Shown: one piece after another, positions 50,501 to 58,088 of the stretch | Numbering within the stretch: the stretch's first letter is position 1 | How the letters are laid out: the number at the start of each line of letters is the position of its first letter | Assembly (NCBI GenBank): GCA_003141275.1 | Contig: PLLM01000059.1 | Span: forward strand, 1 to 64,000 | Length of the DNA: 64,000 nt | Reading direction: 5' to 3' | DNA from: Phycisphaerales bacterium | GTDB lineage: Bacteria > Planctomycetota > Phycisphaerae > Sedimentisphaerales > Anaerobacaceae | Notes under the pieces: model-generated | What the model saw: the letters and a program-made list of their open reading frames with translations, nothing else | What the model was told of the DNA's origin: nothing | The model's database searches: none | Program-made: the position numbers and the translations under genes

Positions 50501-51287
50501 CACTGGCCCAGTAACTCCTCATGCCCAACCTTTGCCAGACCTGTATGTGTCGCCTTCCGATGTTGTTTTCGAGCCAAGTCCGCTGACGCAAGGCAATCGT
50601 AGTGGCATCGTTATCACCATACATAACTGCGGGCTGGCGGCAGCGAATAGCTTTGGGTTGGCTGTTTACTTGGGCGACCCAAATCAAGGGGGAATTCGAA
50701 TTGATGATGGAACGATATTACTGAATGCCACGGTGGGGGGAATCGCAACGGCGAGCATTCCCTATATACCTGTCAATATAGGGTGGGAACAGTTGTTTGT
50801 AATTCTTGACCCATCTAACGCGATTCAGGAGCAGAATAAAGCCAACAACAGCATTGTTATTGGTGGCTATGTCTCGGCGCCCATTGCACCGGCGGGTGAC
50901 TTCAATGGCAATAATTGGGAGGACCTCGCGGATTTTGCCATTTTTGCACGGGCTTGGATGAGCCAGCCGGGCCAGGCGAACTGGAATCCAGCCTGCGATA
51001 TCTCAAGTCCGAAAGATGATATCATTGATTGGTCGGACTTTGCTGTTTTTGTCGAATACTGGTTGGCGGGCATTGAGTATATACCACCAGCGATTTACGC
51101 GGGCGATTTCGATGGCAATGGTCAGGAAGATTTAATGGATTTTGCCATTCTTGCATCAGCATGGATGAGCCAGCCGGGAGAGATAAATTGGAACCAATCC
51201 TGCGACATTTCAGACCCGAAGGATAATATTATTGATTGGACAGACTTGGCTGTCTTTGTTACGGACTGGTTGGTGGGAGCTCAATAA
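44568..51287 (+). CDS. Giant secreted multidomain protein (PKD, beta-propeller-like, FN3/CARDB-like, two C-terminal dockerin-like repeats)
   Basis: PKD YLYRWDFDGDGIDDWGPYSSGNASHTYTVSQTFNARLTVSDS; CARDB-like LPDLYVSPSDVVFEPSPL; GDFNGNNWEDLADFAIFARAWMSQPGQANWNPACDIS...IDWSDFAVFVEYWL twice; likely start 44580. Confidence 0.88.
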   Translation: MEEPMKSCSMSTFSIRDTKCFLLSTVVLLVAGTFAHGSQRIVLSIRDQDGNPFEIKSYDYDEDLPAPAHIGQMQIYMLGESQLNVTNPPWDRVTGWYGEQPQWTEQNVLVQVYRMVGDTFDSNAPIDIKTWQRGQTTMAIDGLSPGTYMIVASFAMSLKRSEYTSFFEEDLDSWSPGCDMVDSYDPIHLFEGGTVQDAGNASSHAEMYGFDGGFKPRCGKPFVFQPDKHGTDMWGGNFRLVRAGFDGHQYPNAVPGKWDLQPNLRITKLYNYAISVATITHVDIGETDNCHIILSNNPDSLRLGAAQVAKNHIYTYDTDNTLVDVNAVYNGLFLIRTIASATAGSGVNTVVDNLGTNMKSELAGFGASIAAGAAWNIVMCSQGGQIDWLKVGGKEIGTLLSKEISTLLGLGSTGGFILGAMVSFTVSEVLAAIEADQRWQRLADIVVPSVIDDIYVEVKPVASTYGIKPEVTVRNMGEAIKSLRIGRVSSTVVPFGKWFQVPPSLDQLHYSFPGGYDLPSDGLVDLLLLKYESSMLDSGRVALVFKIGLSGDDTIEVAVPLCNLAPVPKSPAASTICLTTRPWFTWNDSMAPENLLGFTCYEVDVCPASESFDPTTNRVVGAVSPPLTTWQVGCDLAPGDYFWQVRRVGSGWVSPTSRVQRFSVVSPAAFQVDTFYPITSSTNRAYRDECIVIDFNKKIDVNTLTGTISLVGSSSGTLHPFLTVGDSSAGGSSRLRISTVPVTYYESNETITVTIAPTLKNVNGTILDGDNDGNPGGTFSRSFYVGTTLAGPPAPTNLHATVASGSVGLYIDLPSNASLGSCRVYYASGSNPGIYTGIGANEGTSPREILLNNTGVSQVLVPFTGLAPGEYHFAATSVDLSGRESVFSQDLEVHLMATGILSANAGPDRTIACRQEATLSGQASGGTPPYLYRWDFDGDGIDDWGPYSSGNASHTYTVSQTFNARLTVSDSDSPPVTATDTVIISVEGCDQEGPIILNVRHEPVNPTTNDFVYVYADISDISGVGGAITHWWKQGTVVPTEMGWIQMSRIGTSNTWYSGKPIPVWPAGTVINYEISAYDGNRYVSNSAVYSYTVGAVVDSQGPVLYGMYPAPGSIIYSARPTIECRMVDNGGSGDVDESRIIIKVDGVNVSASAHRNDDEVTYKPATNLTDGLHTVWVSIPDMSHNVSTYQWQFTVDTTPQTGNLIEHFDIIVPTYGHIVDSFDIWQDYVAWLDETEHRVRLFNLKTQQEIWQSPTSQVPSDNDSIHMNGGKIIYIDTEPTPDKFYVYDISSRTLMNTVWTYDNTPMNPDISGKYITFESLDAAHQDDYVWVKDIATGQIYQGPQNGMYPRIEGTKVLYQTSPMSGEDVRLWDFISGSDTVICNQSGDQEGPAIANGLCVFENQNTSPDHFALTTLSGSGYQQLSVGRSVGYPDIDDRYAVWVELGTTPTGTYDNVWIKDYISGQKYQLTAGIADVDGSPKVSGNRVAYRDKTGMNRLLVAELATEAVWPQAKVFATTDMTHFDGLAVDEAGNVYISGRRNSDDKVVKYDRNGNLQFDFGTESKIDNPRNLDAKNGTVYVCSAGLKSLIKYSDLGVYSGTGPVLSMTPIDAAIRGDGHVFALTGGYVRHYDANMVFVEDVTKSMLGLGTLNSCATTEDNKLVVADTSDRISVWDLNSEHLIGSVSNAGRYVAIWKDRFVYVTDQGCCISILNIGSGTPTLLVDGHHNIGWDSGVLRDITGLNYKYFEDPKYIDIGPLGEVYFYNNYTGYEGVVKLPPFFYSDTSAPTVTVLSPANGTRTASGVLRFQITDNMVGVDEEYTRVYLDDQDISGMFVQQEGIYNAELVAGSHSLMNGNHVLKIRAADYAGNTQVTNIAFTIDAKPPSPITFLTALDTGTGGSIQLDWTSYVEANETDLAGYYVFASPSPISVTNGLQPVNSVLIPLGTKTYQVTGLNNNIDYYFAVAAVDSLGNIAEIVVNTGPVTPHAQPLPDLYVSPSDVVFEPSPLTQGNRSGIVITIHNCGLAAANSFGLAVYLGDPNQGGIRIDDGTILLNATVGGIATASIPYIPVNIGWEQLFVILDPSNAIQEQNKANNSIVIGGYVSAPIAPAGDFNGNNWEDLADFAIFARAWMSQPGQANWNPACDISSPKDDIIDWSDFAVFVEYWLAGIEYIPPAIYAGDFDGNGQEDLMDFAILASAWMSQPGEINWNQSCDISDPKDNIIDWTDLAVFVTDWLVGAQ

Positions 51288-51310
51288 TGACCGCGGCGGC
51301 GTATAGATGG

Positions 51311-51366
51311 GCTTTTGAAATCGTACAGGAGGGCGGCCTGATGAATGGGATGAATATTTTTACAGT
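51311..51366 (+). repeat. Second copy of the 56-bp leader-like sequence also at 35170-35226
   Basis: GCTTTTGAA.TC.TACAGGAGGGCGGCCTGATG.ATGG(c)GATGAATATTTTTA.AGT in both places. Confidence 0.7.
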
Positions 51367-51509
51367 TCTAGTGACAGTGTGGCTGCCCTTGATAAATATG
51401 GCTAAAGGCAGGGTGGCCCTTAAAATCATGTCAGGGTATGGAGGCGTTAAATTGGCTAAGTGTTTGACAGATAAAGAGTTACGCGATTTTGTGGTCTTCA
51501 AACAGTGAC

Positions 51510-51538
51510 AAAAGTGCCATCAATTTTCGGCACTTTTT
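51510..51538 (+). terminator. Rho-independent terminator-like hairpin
   Basis: AAAAGTGCC ATCAATTTTC GGCACTTTTT. Confidence 0.7.
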
Positions 51539-51574
51539 GCCAAATATCTGGTATCTCCAGGTCCTTATATGATA

Positions 51575-51665
51575 CCCCCGCTATTGGTTTACAGAGATAA
51601 CTTCCTGGCAAGCAGGGAGTTATCTCTTTCTTTTTGCTCTCAAATTAACCCGCTATTAACCTTCG
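51575..51665 (+). repeat. Right copy of direct repeat flanking the island (attR-like; tRNA-fMet 3' tip plus terminator)
   Basis: CCCCCGCTATTGGTTTACAGAGATAACTTCCTGG...GGGAGTTATCT aligns gaplessly with 1043-1133. Confidence 0.75.
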
Positions 51666-51764
51666 TTTTTTATCAGAAGGGGCACCACACTTCGTACATC
51701 TGTCATTAACCGTAGGGATGGCCTGTTTGACGTTATCCAATACCTCTTATAAGTTTATTGCCCA

Positions 51765-51878
51765 TATATTATGCGCTAAGAGATACCACAAAAAAACGAC
51801 CTGTTTTAGTAAAACGAACCACTCACAACCTCATATTTACCAATACGTTAACGTCGGACGAATTCTGTTATAGTATGG
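51765..51878 (-). repeat. Dispersed ~100-bp intergenic repeat, copy 4 (inverted)
   Basis: Reverse complement reads CCATACTATAACAGAATTCGTCCGACGTTAACG...GTTGTGAGTGGTTCGTTTTACTAAAACAGGTCGTTTTTTT. Confidence 0.7.
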
Positions 51879-51968
51879 GTTGGGCTTGTGAATATAGCGT
51901 TTGCGTGTTATATTTTGCTGATAATTCTGGCTGAAGTTTACAGATATCATTAGAGGGCTATAGCAGCA

Positions 51969-54900
51969 ATGGCTGAGCAGGCGGGAGTGCAAATGAATGA
52001 CCAGCGCAGTATCCGCGTATTCGTATCTTCTACGTTTCGCGATATGCAGGCGGAGCGGGATTACCTTGTCAAGTTCATCTTTCCGCAGCTTCGCAAGCTC
52101 TGTGAATCCCGCGGTGTAACCTGGGGCGAGGTGGACTTGCGCTGGGGCGTTACCGATGAGCAGGCCGCCGAAGGCAAGGTCCTGCCCATCTGCCTTGAGG
52201 AAATCAAACGCTGCCGTCCTTATTTCATTGGCCTGCTTGGCGAACGCTATGGCTGGGTGCCGCAGAGTATCCCTGCCGAACTGCTGGAAAAAGAGGAGTG
52301 GCTAAAAGAGCAGTTCGAAGACCACAAGTCGGTTACCGAACTGGAGATTCTGCATGGCGTGCTCCGCGACCCCAAAATGGCAGGGCATGCCTACTTTTAC
52401 TTCCGTGACCCTAAATATGTTGATGACATACCGGCTGAAGCACGCTCGGATTATATCTGCGAGGACGCACAATCCGCGGACAAATTAAAAATACTGAAGC
52501 AGCAGATTCGGGACAATAATTTCCCCGTCCGCGAGAATTACCCCACGCCCGAGACCCTCGGCGAGCTTGTTCTTAAAGACCTGACGGCGGTTATTGACAA
52601 GCTTTACCCAGAGGGTTCACAGCCCGACCCGCTCACGCGTGAGGCGATGGACCACGAGGCATACGCCGCAAGCAGGGCACATGTGTATATTGGCCGGGAA
52701 AGCTACTACAAGCGCCTGGATGAACACGCCAGCGGGCAGAGTGAACAGCCCCTTGTAATCCTTGGCGAAAGCGGCTCGGGTAAATCCGCTCTATTAGCCA
52801 ACTGGGTCATACGATATCGCAATCAGTATCCTGATGCCTTTATCATTCAGCATTACATCGGCGCGACGCCCTACAGTTCTGACTGGGCGGGAATGATTCG
52901 GCGGATAATGGGAGAAATTAAACGCCGATTCGGCATTCAGCAGGATATACCCGATAAGCCGGATGAGCTGCGCCTTGCCTTTGCAAACTGGCTTCACATG
53001 GCAGCCGCTAAAGGCAGAGTAATTCTTATTATGGATGCCTTGAACCAATTAGAAGACCGTGATGGAGCCCCTGATTTGGTCTGGCTGCCACCAGCGATAC
53101 CGTCGAATGTTTGTTTGATTGTCTCAACTTTACCCGGCAGGCCATTAGATGAACTCAAGAAGCGAAACTGGCCTGTTTTACAGGTAAATCTCCTTGATGC
53201 TGATGAACGAGGGAAGCTGATTGTAGAGTACCTTGACCAATACAGAAAGACGCTTCAAAAAGGACAGATAAATAGGATTCTTGCCGTTAGCCAAACAGCC
53301 AATGCTCTTTATCTGCGGGCATTATTAGAGGAATTGCGGCTGTTTGGTCGGCACGAAAGACTCAATGAGAAAATTGACTATTACCTTTCCGCTCATACGA
53401 TTCCGCAGTTATATGAGAAGATTCTTGATCGCTATGAGCAGGATTACCAGCGTGAGCGTCCCGGTGTTGTTAAAGATACTATGCAATTGATTTGGGCATC
53501 TCGAAGAGGTTTATCTGAGGCCGAGCTTATGGAGTTGCTTGGCAAAGATGGAGAATCGCTGCCAAGAGCTATATGGTCACCGCTTTATTTAGCCGCTGAA
53601 CAATCTTTAGTGAATCGCTCCGGCTTAATTAGCTTCTTCCACGATTATCTTCGTGAAGCCGTTGAACACAAATACCTGTCTTCTAAAAATGAACAGCGTG
53701 ACGCTCATCTGCGTTTGGCGAATTATTTTGAATCAGAAGAACTTGGCCCTCGCAAGATAGAGGAATTGCCCTGGCAATTAGCACAGGCAAAATCCTGGCA
53801 GAGATTGTATGATTTGTTGTCTGATCTTTCTTTTTTCCAAGCGTGCTATAACGTTAATGAGTTTGAGATTCAAGCCTATTGGGCTTTGATTGAAGCTAAT
53901 TCTTCTTTTCAGATGATTGATGCTTATTCGACTATTAATGGAGACCCAGAATCCTGCATAGAATATGCCTGGAGTATTGCTACGCTATTCGCAAATACAG
54001 GACACCTGTCTGAGGCGTTTTCGTTGCATAGTTTTTTGGGGGAGTATTATCGTAGGATTTCTGATAAGACGAATTTAGCAGGCAATTTAGACGGTCAGGC
54101 GCAGATTTTGTATTATTGGGGACAACCCAAAGAGGCAATGAAATACCTTAAGCAAGCAGAAGCCCTTCTCGCAGAGATTGGTGATAATTTGGGTTTGTCC
54201 GGTTGTCTAAATAACCAAGCAGGTATCCTATATGATTGGGGTCAGCCTGAAGAAGCAATGAAGTACCTTGAGCAAGTGGCTGCTATTTGCAAAAAGATTG
54301 GTTTTAAGAAAGGCTTGGCTACTTGTTTAGGTAACCAAGCAAATATCCTGTTTAATTGGGGCAAGCTAAAAGAATCCATGAAATGCCTTAAACAAGCAGA
54401 TGCTCTTTTCAAAGAGCTTGGTGATAAAACAGGATTGTCAAAAGGCCTAGGTGAACAAGCGATGATTCTGAAAGACTGGGGACAACACAAAGAGGCTATG
54501 AGATGTCTTAAGCAAGAAGAGGCTCTCTGCAAAGAACTTGGAGATAAGGCAGGTTTGTCCGCTTGTTTATGTAGGCAAGCGATGATTCTTAAGGAATGGG
54601 GGAAACTCAAAGAAGCTATGAAATACCTTAAGCAAGCAGAGACCATCTCCAAAAAGCTTGACTTTAAGTCGCTTCGATCTCGCTGTTTAGGAGACCAAGC
54701 ATGTCTTTTGAAGGAGTTGGGCCAAGCCAGAGAGGCAATGAACTACCATAAACAACTAGAAGGTTTTTTTAAAGAAATTGGGGATAAGCCAAGTCTGTCC
54801 ATCTGTTTAGGCAAACAGGCCCGGATTTTGGCGGAGCGGGGCCAACTCCAGAAGGCAATGGAATATATGAAGCAACAAGAGGCTCTCTGCAAAGAGCTTG

Positions 54901-55382
54901 GCGATAACAGGGGCTTGTCAGAGAGTTTAGGAAACCAGGCTGCGATTTTGATTGTTTGGAGGCGTTTTGAAGAAGCAATCAAATACCTTAAACAAGTAGA
55001 GACTTTCTGCAAAGAATTTGGCGATAAGGCGAGTCTATCAGCTTGTTTAGGTAATCAGGCGATGATCCTGGCTGAGTGTGGCCAATTCGAGGAGGCAATG
55101 AAGTACTATACACAAGTAGAATTCATTTGCAAAGAAATTGGATATAAAGAGGGGCTTGCCAGAACTTTTTTCAATCAAGCCATTCTATTAACCAAAGATA
55201 TGAGGCGTCCTCAGGATGGATTGCTGTTAGCTCAGAAGGCATTCGACATATCTGTGGAACACGGGTTTAAAGCACTTTCTAGGCAGATCAAGTGGACTAT
55301 GTATTTCATTAATGCTGCGGCACAAGCTGATAAAATAAAAAGTTATTTTCGAAAGATATTTTCATTTTTAAACAATTATTAG
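51969..55382 (+). CDS. DUF4062 - STAND/NACHT-like NTPase - TPR protein
   Basis: IRVFVSSTFRDMQAERDYLVKFIFPQLRKLCESRGVTWGEVDLRWGVT; Walker A GESGSGKSALLANW; ILIMDALNQL; ten or so 40-aa TPR-like repeats. Confidence 0.92.
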   Translation: MAEQAGVQMNDQRSIRVFVSSTFRDMQAERDYLVKFIFPQLRKLCESRGVTWGEVDLRWGVTDEQAAEGKVLPICLEEIKRCRPYFIGLLGERYGWVPQSIPAELLEKEEWLKEQFEDHKSVTELEILHGVLRDPKMAGHAYFYFRDPKYVDDIPAEARSDYICEDAQSADKLKILKQQIRDNNFPVRENYPTPETLGELVLKDLTAVIDKLYPEGSQPDPLTREAMDHEAYAASRAHVYIGRESYYKRLDEHASGQSEQPLVILGESGSGKSALLANWVIRYRNQYPDAFIIQHYIGATPYSSDWAGMIRRIMGEIKRRFGIQQDIPDKPDELRLAFANWLHMAAAKGRVILIMDALNQLEDRDGAPDLVWLPPAIPSNVCLIVSTLPGRPLDELKKRNWPVLQVNLLDADERGKLIVEYLDQYRKTLQKGQINRILAVSQTANALYLRALLEELRLFGRHERLNEKIDYYLSAHTIPQLYEKILDRYEQDYQRERPGVVKDTMQLIWASRRGLSEAELMELLGKDGESLPRAIWSPLYLAAEQSLVNRSGLISFFHDYLREAVEHKYLSSKNEQRDAHLRLANYFESEELGPRKIEELPWQLAQAKSWQRLYDLLSDLSFFQACYNVNEFEIQAYWALIEANSSFQMIDAYSTINGDPESCIEYAWSIATLFANTGHLSEAFSLHSFLGEYYRRISDKTNLAGNLDGQAQILYYWGQPKEAMKYLKQAEALLAEIGDNLGLSGCLNNQAGILYDWGQPEEAMKYLEQVAAICKKIGFKKGLATCLGNQANILFNWGKLKESMKCLKQADALFKELGDKTGLSKGLGEQAMILKDWGQHKEAMRCLKQEEALCKELGDKAGLSACLCRQAMILKEWGKLKEAMKYLKQAETISKKLDFKSLRSRCLGDQACLLKELGQAREAMNYHKQLEGFFKEIGDKPSLSICLGKQARILAERGQLQKAMEYMKQQEALCKELGDNRGLSESLGNQAAILIVWRRFEEAIKYLKQVETFCKEFGDKASLSACLGNQAMILAECGQFEEAMKYYTQVEFICKEIGYKEGLARTFFNQAILLTKDMRRPQDGLLLAQKAFDISVEHGFKALSRQIKWTMYFINAAAQADKIKSYFRKIFSFLNNY
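54079..55180 (+). repeat. Tandem ~120-bp coding repeats (40-aa TPR-like unit)
   Basis: Repeating GDKxGLSxCLGNQAxILxxWGQxxEAMKYLKQxEALCKEL. Confidence 0.85.
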
Positions 55383-55392
55383 GATAAAGGCT

Positions 55393-55861
55393 ATGTCTGA
55401 AATAGATAATAATCTTATAACCAGTTTTGATGAGTACTCGCCGAAGAGCAAGGTTATGAGAGAGGGATATGAGGCGGTGGCGGATTTTGCCAAGGCCGGG
55501 TTTCGGTGCATTTTCTGTGGGCCGCGCGGGGTCGGAAAGGAAATTATCGCCAACTACTATGTCAGGAAGTTCAGGGAAGAACGTCCCGGCAGCGGCAATA
55601 TCTTATACTTGTCAATAAACTGCGCCAGCCTGACTGATTCTCTTGCTCAAAGCGAACTCGGTCGTGATTTTGGCATTTCTTTCGGCTCACGGCAATAGAT
55701 TACTCAATCTCGACCGTTTCGATTTCCTGAAGAACCAGAAACCATTGCCGTTGGCTAAGGAGGAATGTAACATCACCGTGGAAAACGGATTAACAGCACT
55801 TGTGGGGCAGATTAAGCCGATTCTCGATTCTATTCGTGCCGCGGCGGGTGAATCTAAATAA
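55393..55861 (+). pseudogene. Remnant of AAA/sigma54-activator-like ATPase (two frames)
   Basis: FRCIFCGPRGVGKEIIANYYVRKF...LSINCASLTDSLAQSELG then stop; a following frame continues to RAAAGESK. Confidence 0.45.
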
Positions 55862-55933
55862 AACGTTTTTTGTAAATCGAAGTGATTTACTCTTATAATT
55901 TCATCTGCTACACTTGGAACAATGACTGGATAG

Positions 55934-57739
55934 ATGACTGCAGGAAGGTATTCTGGAGATAACATGAAAAACGTCATTGACACGTTCATGAGCTACCTGA
56001 ACCTCTACCCCAAGGCCCTGTCACGCTGGATCGTGAGAGTATTGGCCCTCTGTACAATAGCGGCCCTTGTAACCGGCATAATAGGATTTGTACAGTATGG
56101 CCGCCTTAATCAAAATGAATTTTCGCTCAGTACAGTCCTGTACCAGACCGTGCAGCTTTTCTTTATGCGTTTTTTATATTTTGAGCAGCCTATACCTGTA
56201 ATGCTGGACTGGGCCAGATGGCTGGCAGCCGCTTCGATATTGCTGGCGGTTGTCGAGGTGGCCAAAGCCATGTTCCGGGCGGAGCTAACAGCCTTTCTTT
56301 TGAAACGGCTCAGTGGGCATACGGTCGTCTGTGGACTGAGTCAAAAGACCCAGTTGCTTGTATGTTGCCTTTTGAAAAACAAAGAGCAGGTGGTGGTAAT
56401 CGATAAGGCCCCATTGCCGGACCTTGATAATATATGTCACCATGCGGGGGGCCATGTTATCGAGGGTGATGCCACACATCTCGAGGTGCTTCGAAGGGCG
56501 GGTGTGGAACGCGCAGCCCAGCTTTATGCCTTGTGTCCGGATGACAGCACCAATTGCGAGATAGCGGCTCAGGCCCGTAGTATCAGGTCTCAGGTTAAGC
56601 AGGAGTTGCGTTGCCATGTGCATCTGAGCGATCTGGATCTGCGTCAATCACTGCAGCAGAACCTGACCAAAGACCATCGTAACGTGAAGATTGACTTCTT
56701 TGACTTGTTCGACCTTGAGGCGAGGCGCCTGCTTCGGGAGGACCTGCCTCTCGACAGAGGCGGTCTGCACAAGGACGACCCTCGCCGGGCGCACCTGGTC
56801 ATCCTCGGTTTCGGCCGGATGGGCCGTGCCCTGGCCCTGCGAGCTGTCCAGGTCGGAATCTTTGCCAGCGGCAAACCCATCCGTATCTCGGTCATCGACC
56901 GCTGTGCAGAAGACCGGCAGGCATCACTGTTGTTCCGTTATCCGATGTTTGCCGAGCTATGCGACCTGAAATTCCATACCCTTGATGCCGTGACCCTCCA
57001 GGCCCGCAACCTGATTCGGGAATGGTGCAGTGATAAAGAATACGTCACTTCCGTGGCAATCTGTTTTGACAATGAGCCAAGAGCTCTGGAGGTTGCGATG
57101 CAGCTGTATATGTTGCTTAATACCTTCGACGTTCGTCTGGCTGTGCGAATGGCTCGGCAGAGCGGCCTGGCCCACCTGTTCAAGGAAACTGAAGTCAACT
57201 CGCTTGAATGGATTCGGCCCTTCGGTGTCTATGAGGACTGCTGCGATCCCGAATTACTGAGTGATGCCCTGGACGACCGGCTGGCCAAGAAGATTCACGA
57301 ATTTTACGAAATCAATCTTAGTCCCCAACCAGCTCCCCCAACTGTCTCGGATTTGCCGGGTTGGGATGACATCTCCGAGGATTTTCGCGAGTCCAATCGC
57401 CAACAGGCGGCTCACATTTTTGTCAAACTTCGGACCATTGATTGTGAGGTTGTCGAGAAATCCGACCCTCGGCCGGCCGTGACCGAGTTCAAGCCGGACC
57501 AAATCGAGATGTTGGCCCGTATGGAACACGAACGCTGGGTCATTGAGCGGAAACTGGCTGGCTGGACCTTGGGTCCCAGAAAAGAGGGTAGCAAGACCAA
57601 TCCTTACCTCGACGACTGGGACAAGGTGCCGCCGAAGATTCAGGAATACGATGTAAAATTCGTCCGGCTGATTCCGAAATTGCTCGACGATTTCAATAGG
57701 AAGGCCTGTATCAATAAGCCGAATCCAACAGGGGCTTAG
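55934..57739 (+). CDS. Membrane protein with TrkA-N (NAD-binding) domain and C-terminal RyR domain
   Basis: HTVVCGLSQKTQLLVCCLLKNKEQVVVIDKAP...GDATHLEVLRRAGVERA; second Rossmann LVILGFGRMGRALALRAV; RyR: ARMEHERWVIERKLAGWTLGPRKEGSKTNPYLDDWDKVPPKIQEYD. Confidence 0.85.
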   Translation: MTAGRYSGDNMKNVIDTFMSYLNLYPKALSRWIVRVLALCTIAALVTGIIGFVQYGRLNQNEFSLSTVLYQTVQLFFMRFLYFEQPIPVMLDWARWLAAASILLAVVEVAKAMFRAELTAFLLKRLSGHTVVCGLSQKTQLLVCCLLKNKEQVVVIDKAPLPDLDNICHHAGGHVIEGDATHLEVLRRAGVERAAQLYALCPDDSTNCEIAAQARSIRSQVKQELRCHVHLSDLDLRQSLQQNLTKDHRNVKIDFFDLFDLEARRLLREDLPLDRGGLHKDDPRRAHLVILGFGRMGRALALRAVQVGIFASGKPIRISVIDRCAEDRQASLLFRYPMFAELCDLKFHTLDAVTLQARNLIREWCSDKEYVTSVAICFDNEPRALEVAMQLYMLLNTFDVRLAVRMARQSGLAHLFKETEVNSLEWIRPFGVYEDCCDPELLSDALDDRLAKKIHEFYEINLSPQPAPPTVSDLPGWDDISEDFRESNRQQAAHIFVKLRTIDCEVVEKSDPRPAVTEFKPDQIEMLARMEHERWVIERKLAGWTLGPRKEGSKTNPYLDDWDKVPPKIQEYDVKFVRLIPKLLDDFNRKACINKPNPTGA

Positions 57740-57882
57740 ACGACTATGACCCGCAATCTGTTTATCAGCCACTCGCGATACGCTAAGAATATCTTATGCT
57801 CCCTGGTTGGCTCCCTGGATTCATGTTGGGTTGAGAGACGTGCCTGAGTGAATATGTGAATAGAGATTGGAAAACAATTTGA

Positions 57883-57958
57883 GTTTTTATCAGCAGCACC
57901 TTCCGCGATATGCAGGTGCCCTTGCGACACCGGGAACGGTTGCTGGATAAGCCCCCTG
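57883..57958 (+). pseudogene. Relic of a DUF4062 N-terminus
   Basis: Frame reads VFISSTFRDMQVPLRHRERLLDK, nearly identical to VFVSSTFRDMQAERD of the 51969 gene, then loses family similarity. Confidence 0.6.
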
Positions 57959-58088
57959 TGTTCACGCTGGGAATAGCTTTGTGGAATGTGAAGGAACCAA
58001 GATGGCTTCTGGGAATAATCTGCGAGTTATTCGTCGCTCCGCCTTTGTCTCCGTTACTACCGACAATCCACAATGGTTTTTATAAGGC

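Noticed and set aside
51236-51508. 90-aa ORF as a real gene
   Set aside because: Overlaps the dockerin gene end and carries only a leader duplicated from 35.2 kb; more likely a remnant, though the ATG at ~51341 is not excluded.
54079-55180. Regularly spaced ~120-bp repeats considered as a CRISPR or satellite array
   Set aside because: They are in frame, encode 40-aa TPR-like units and have no conserved-repeat/unique-spacer pattern.
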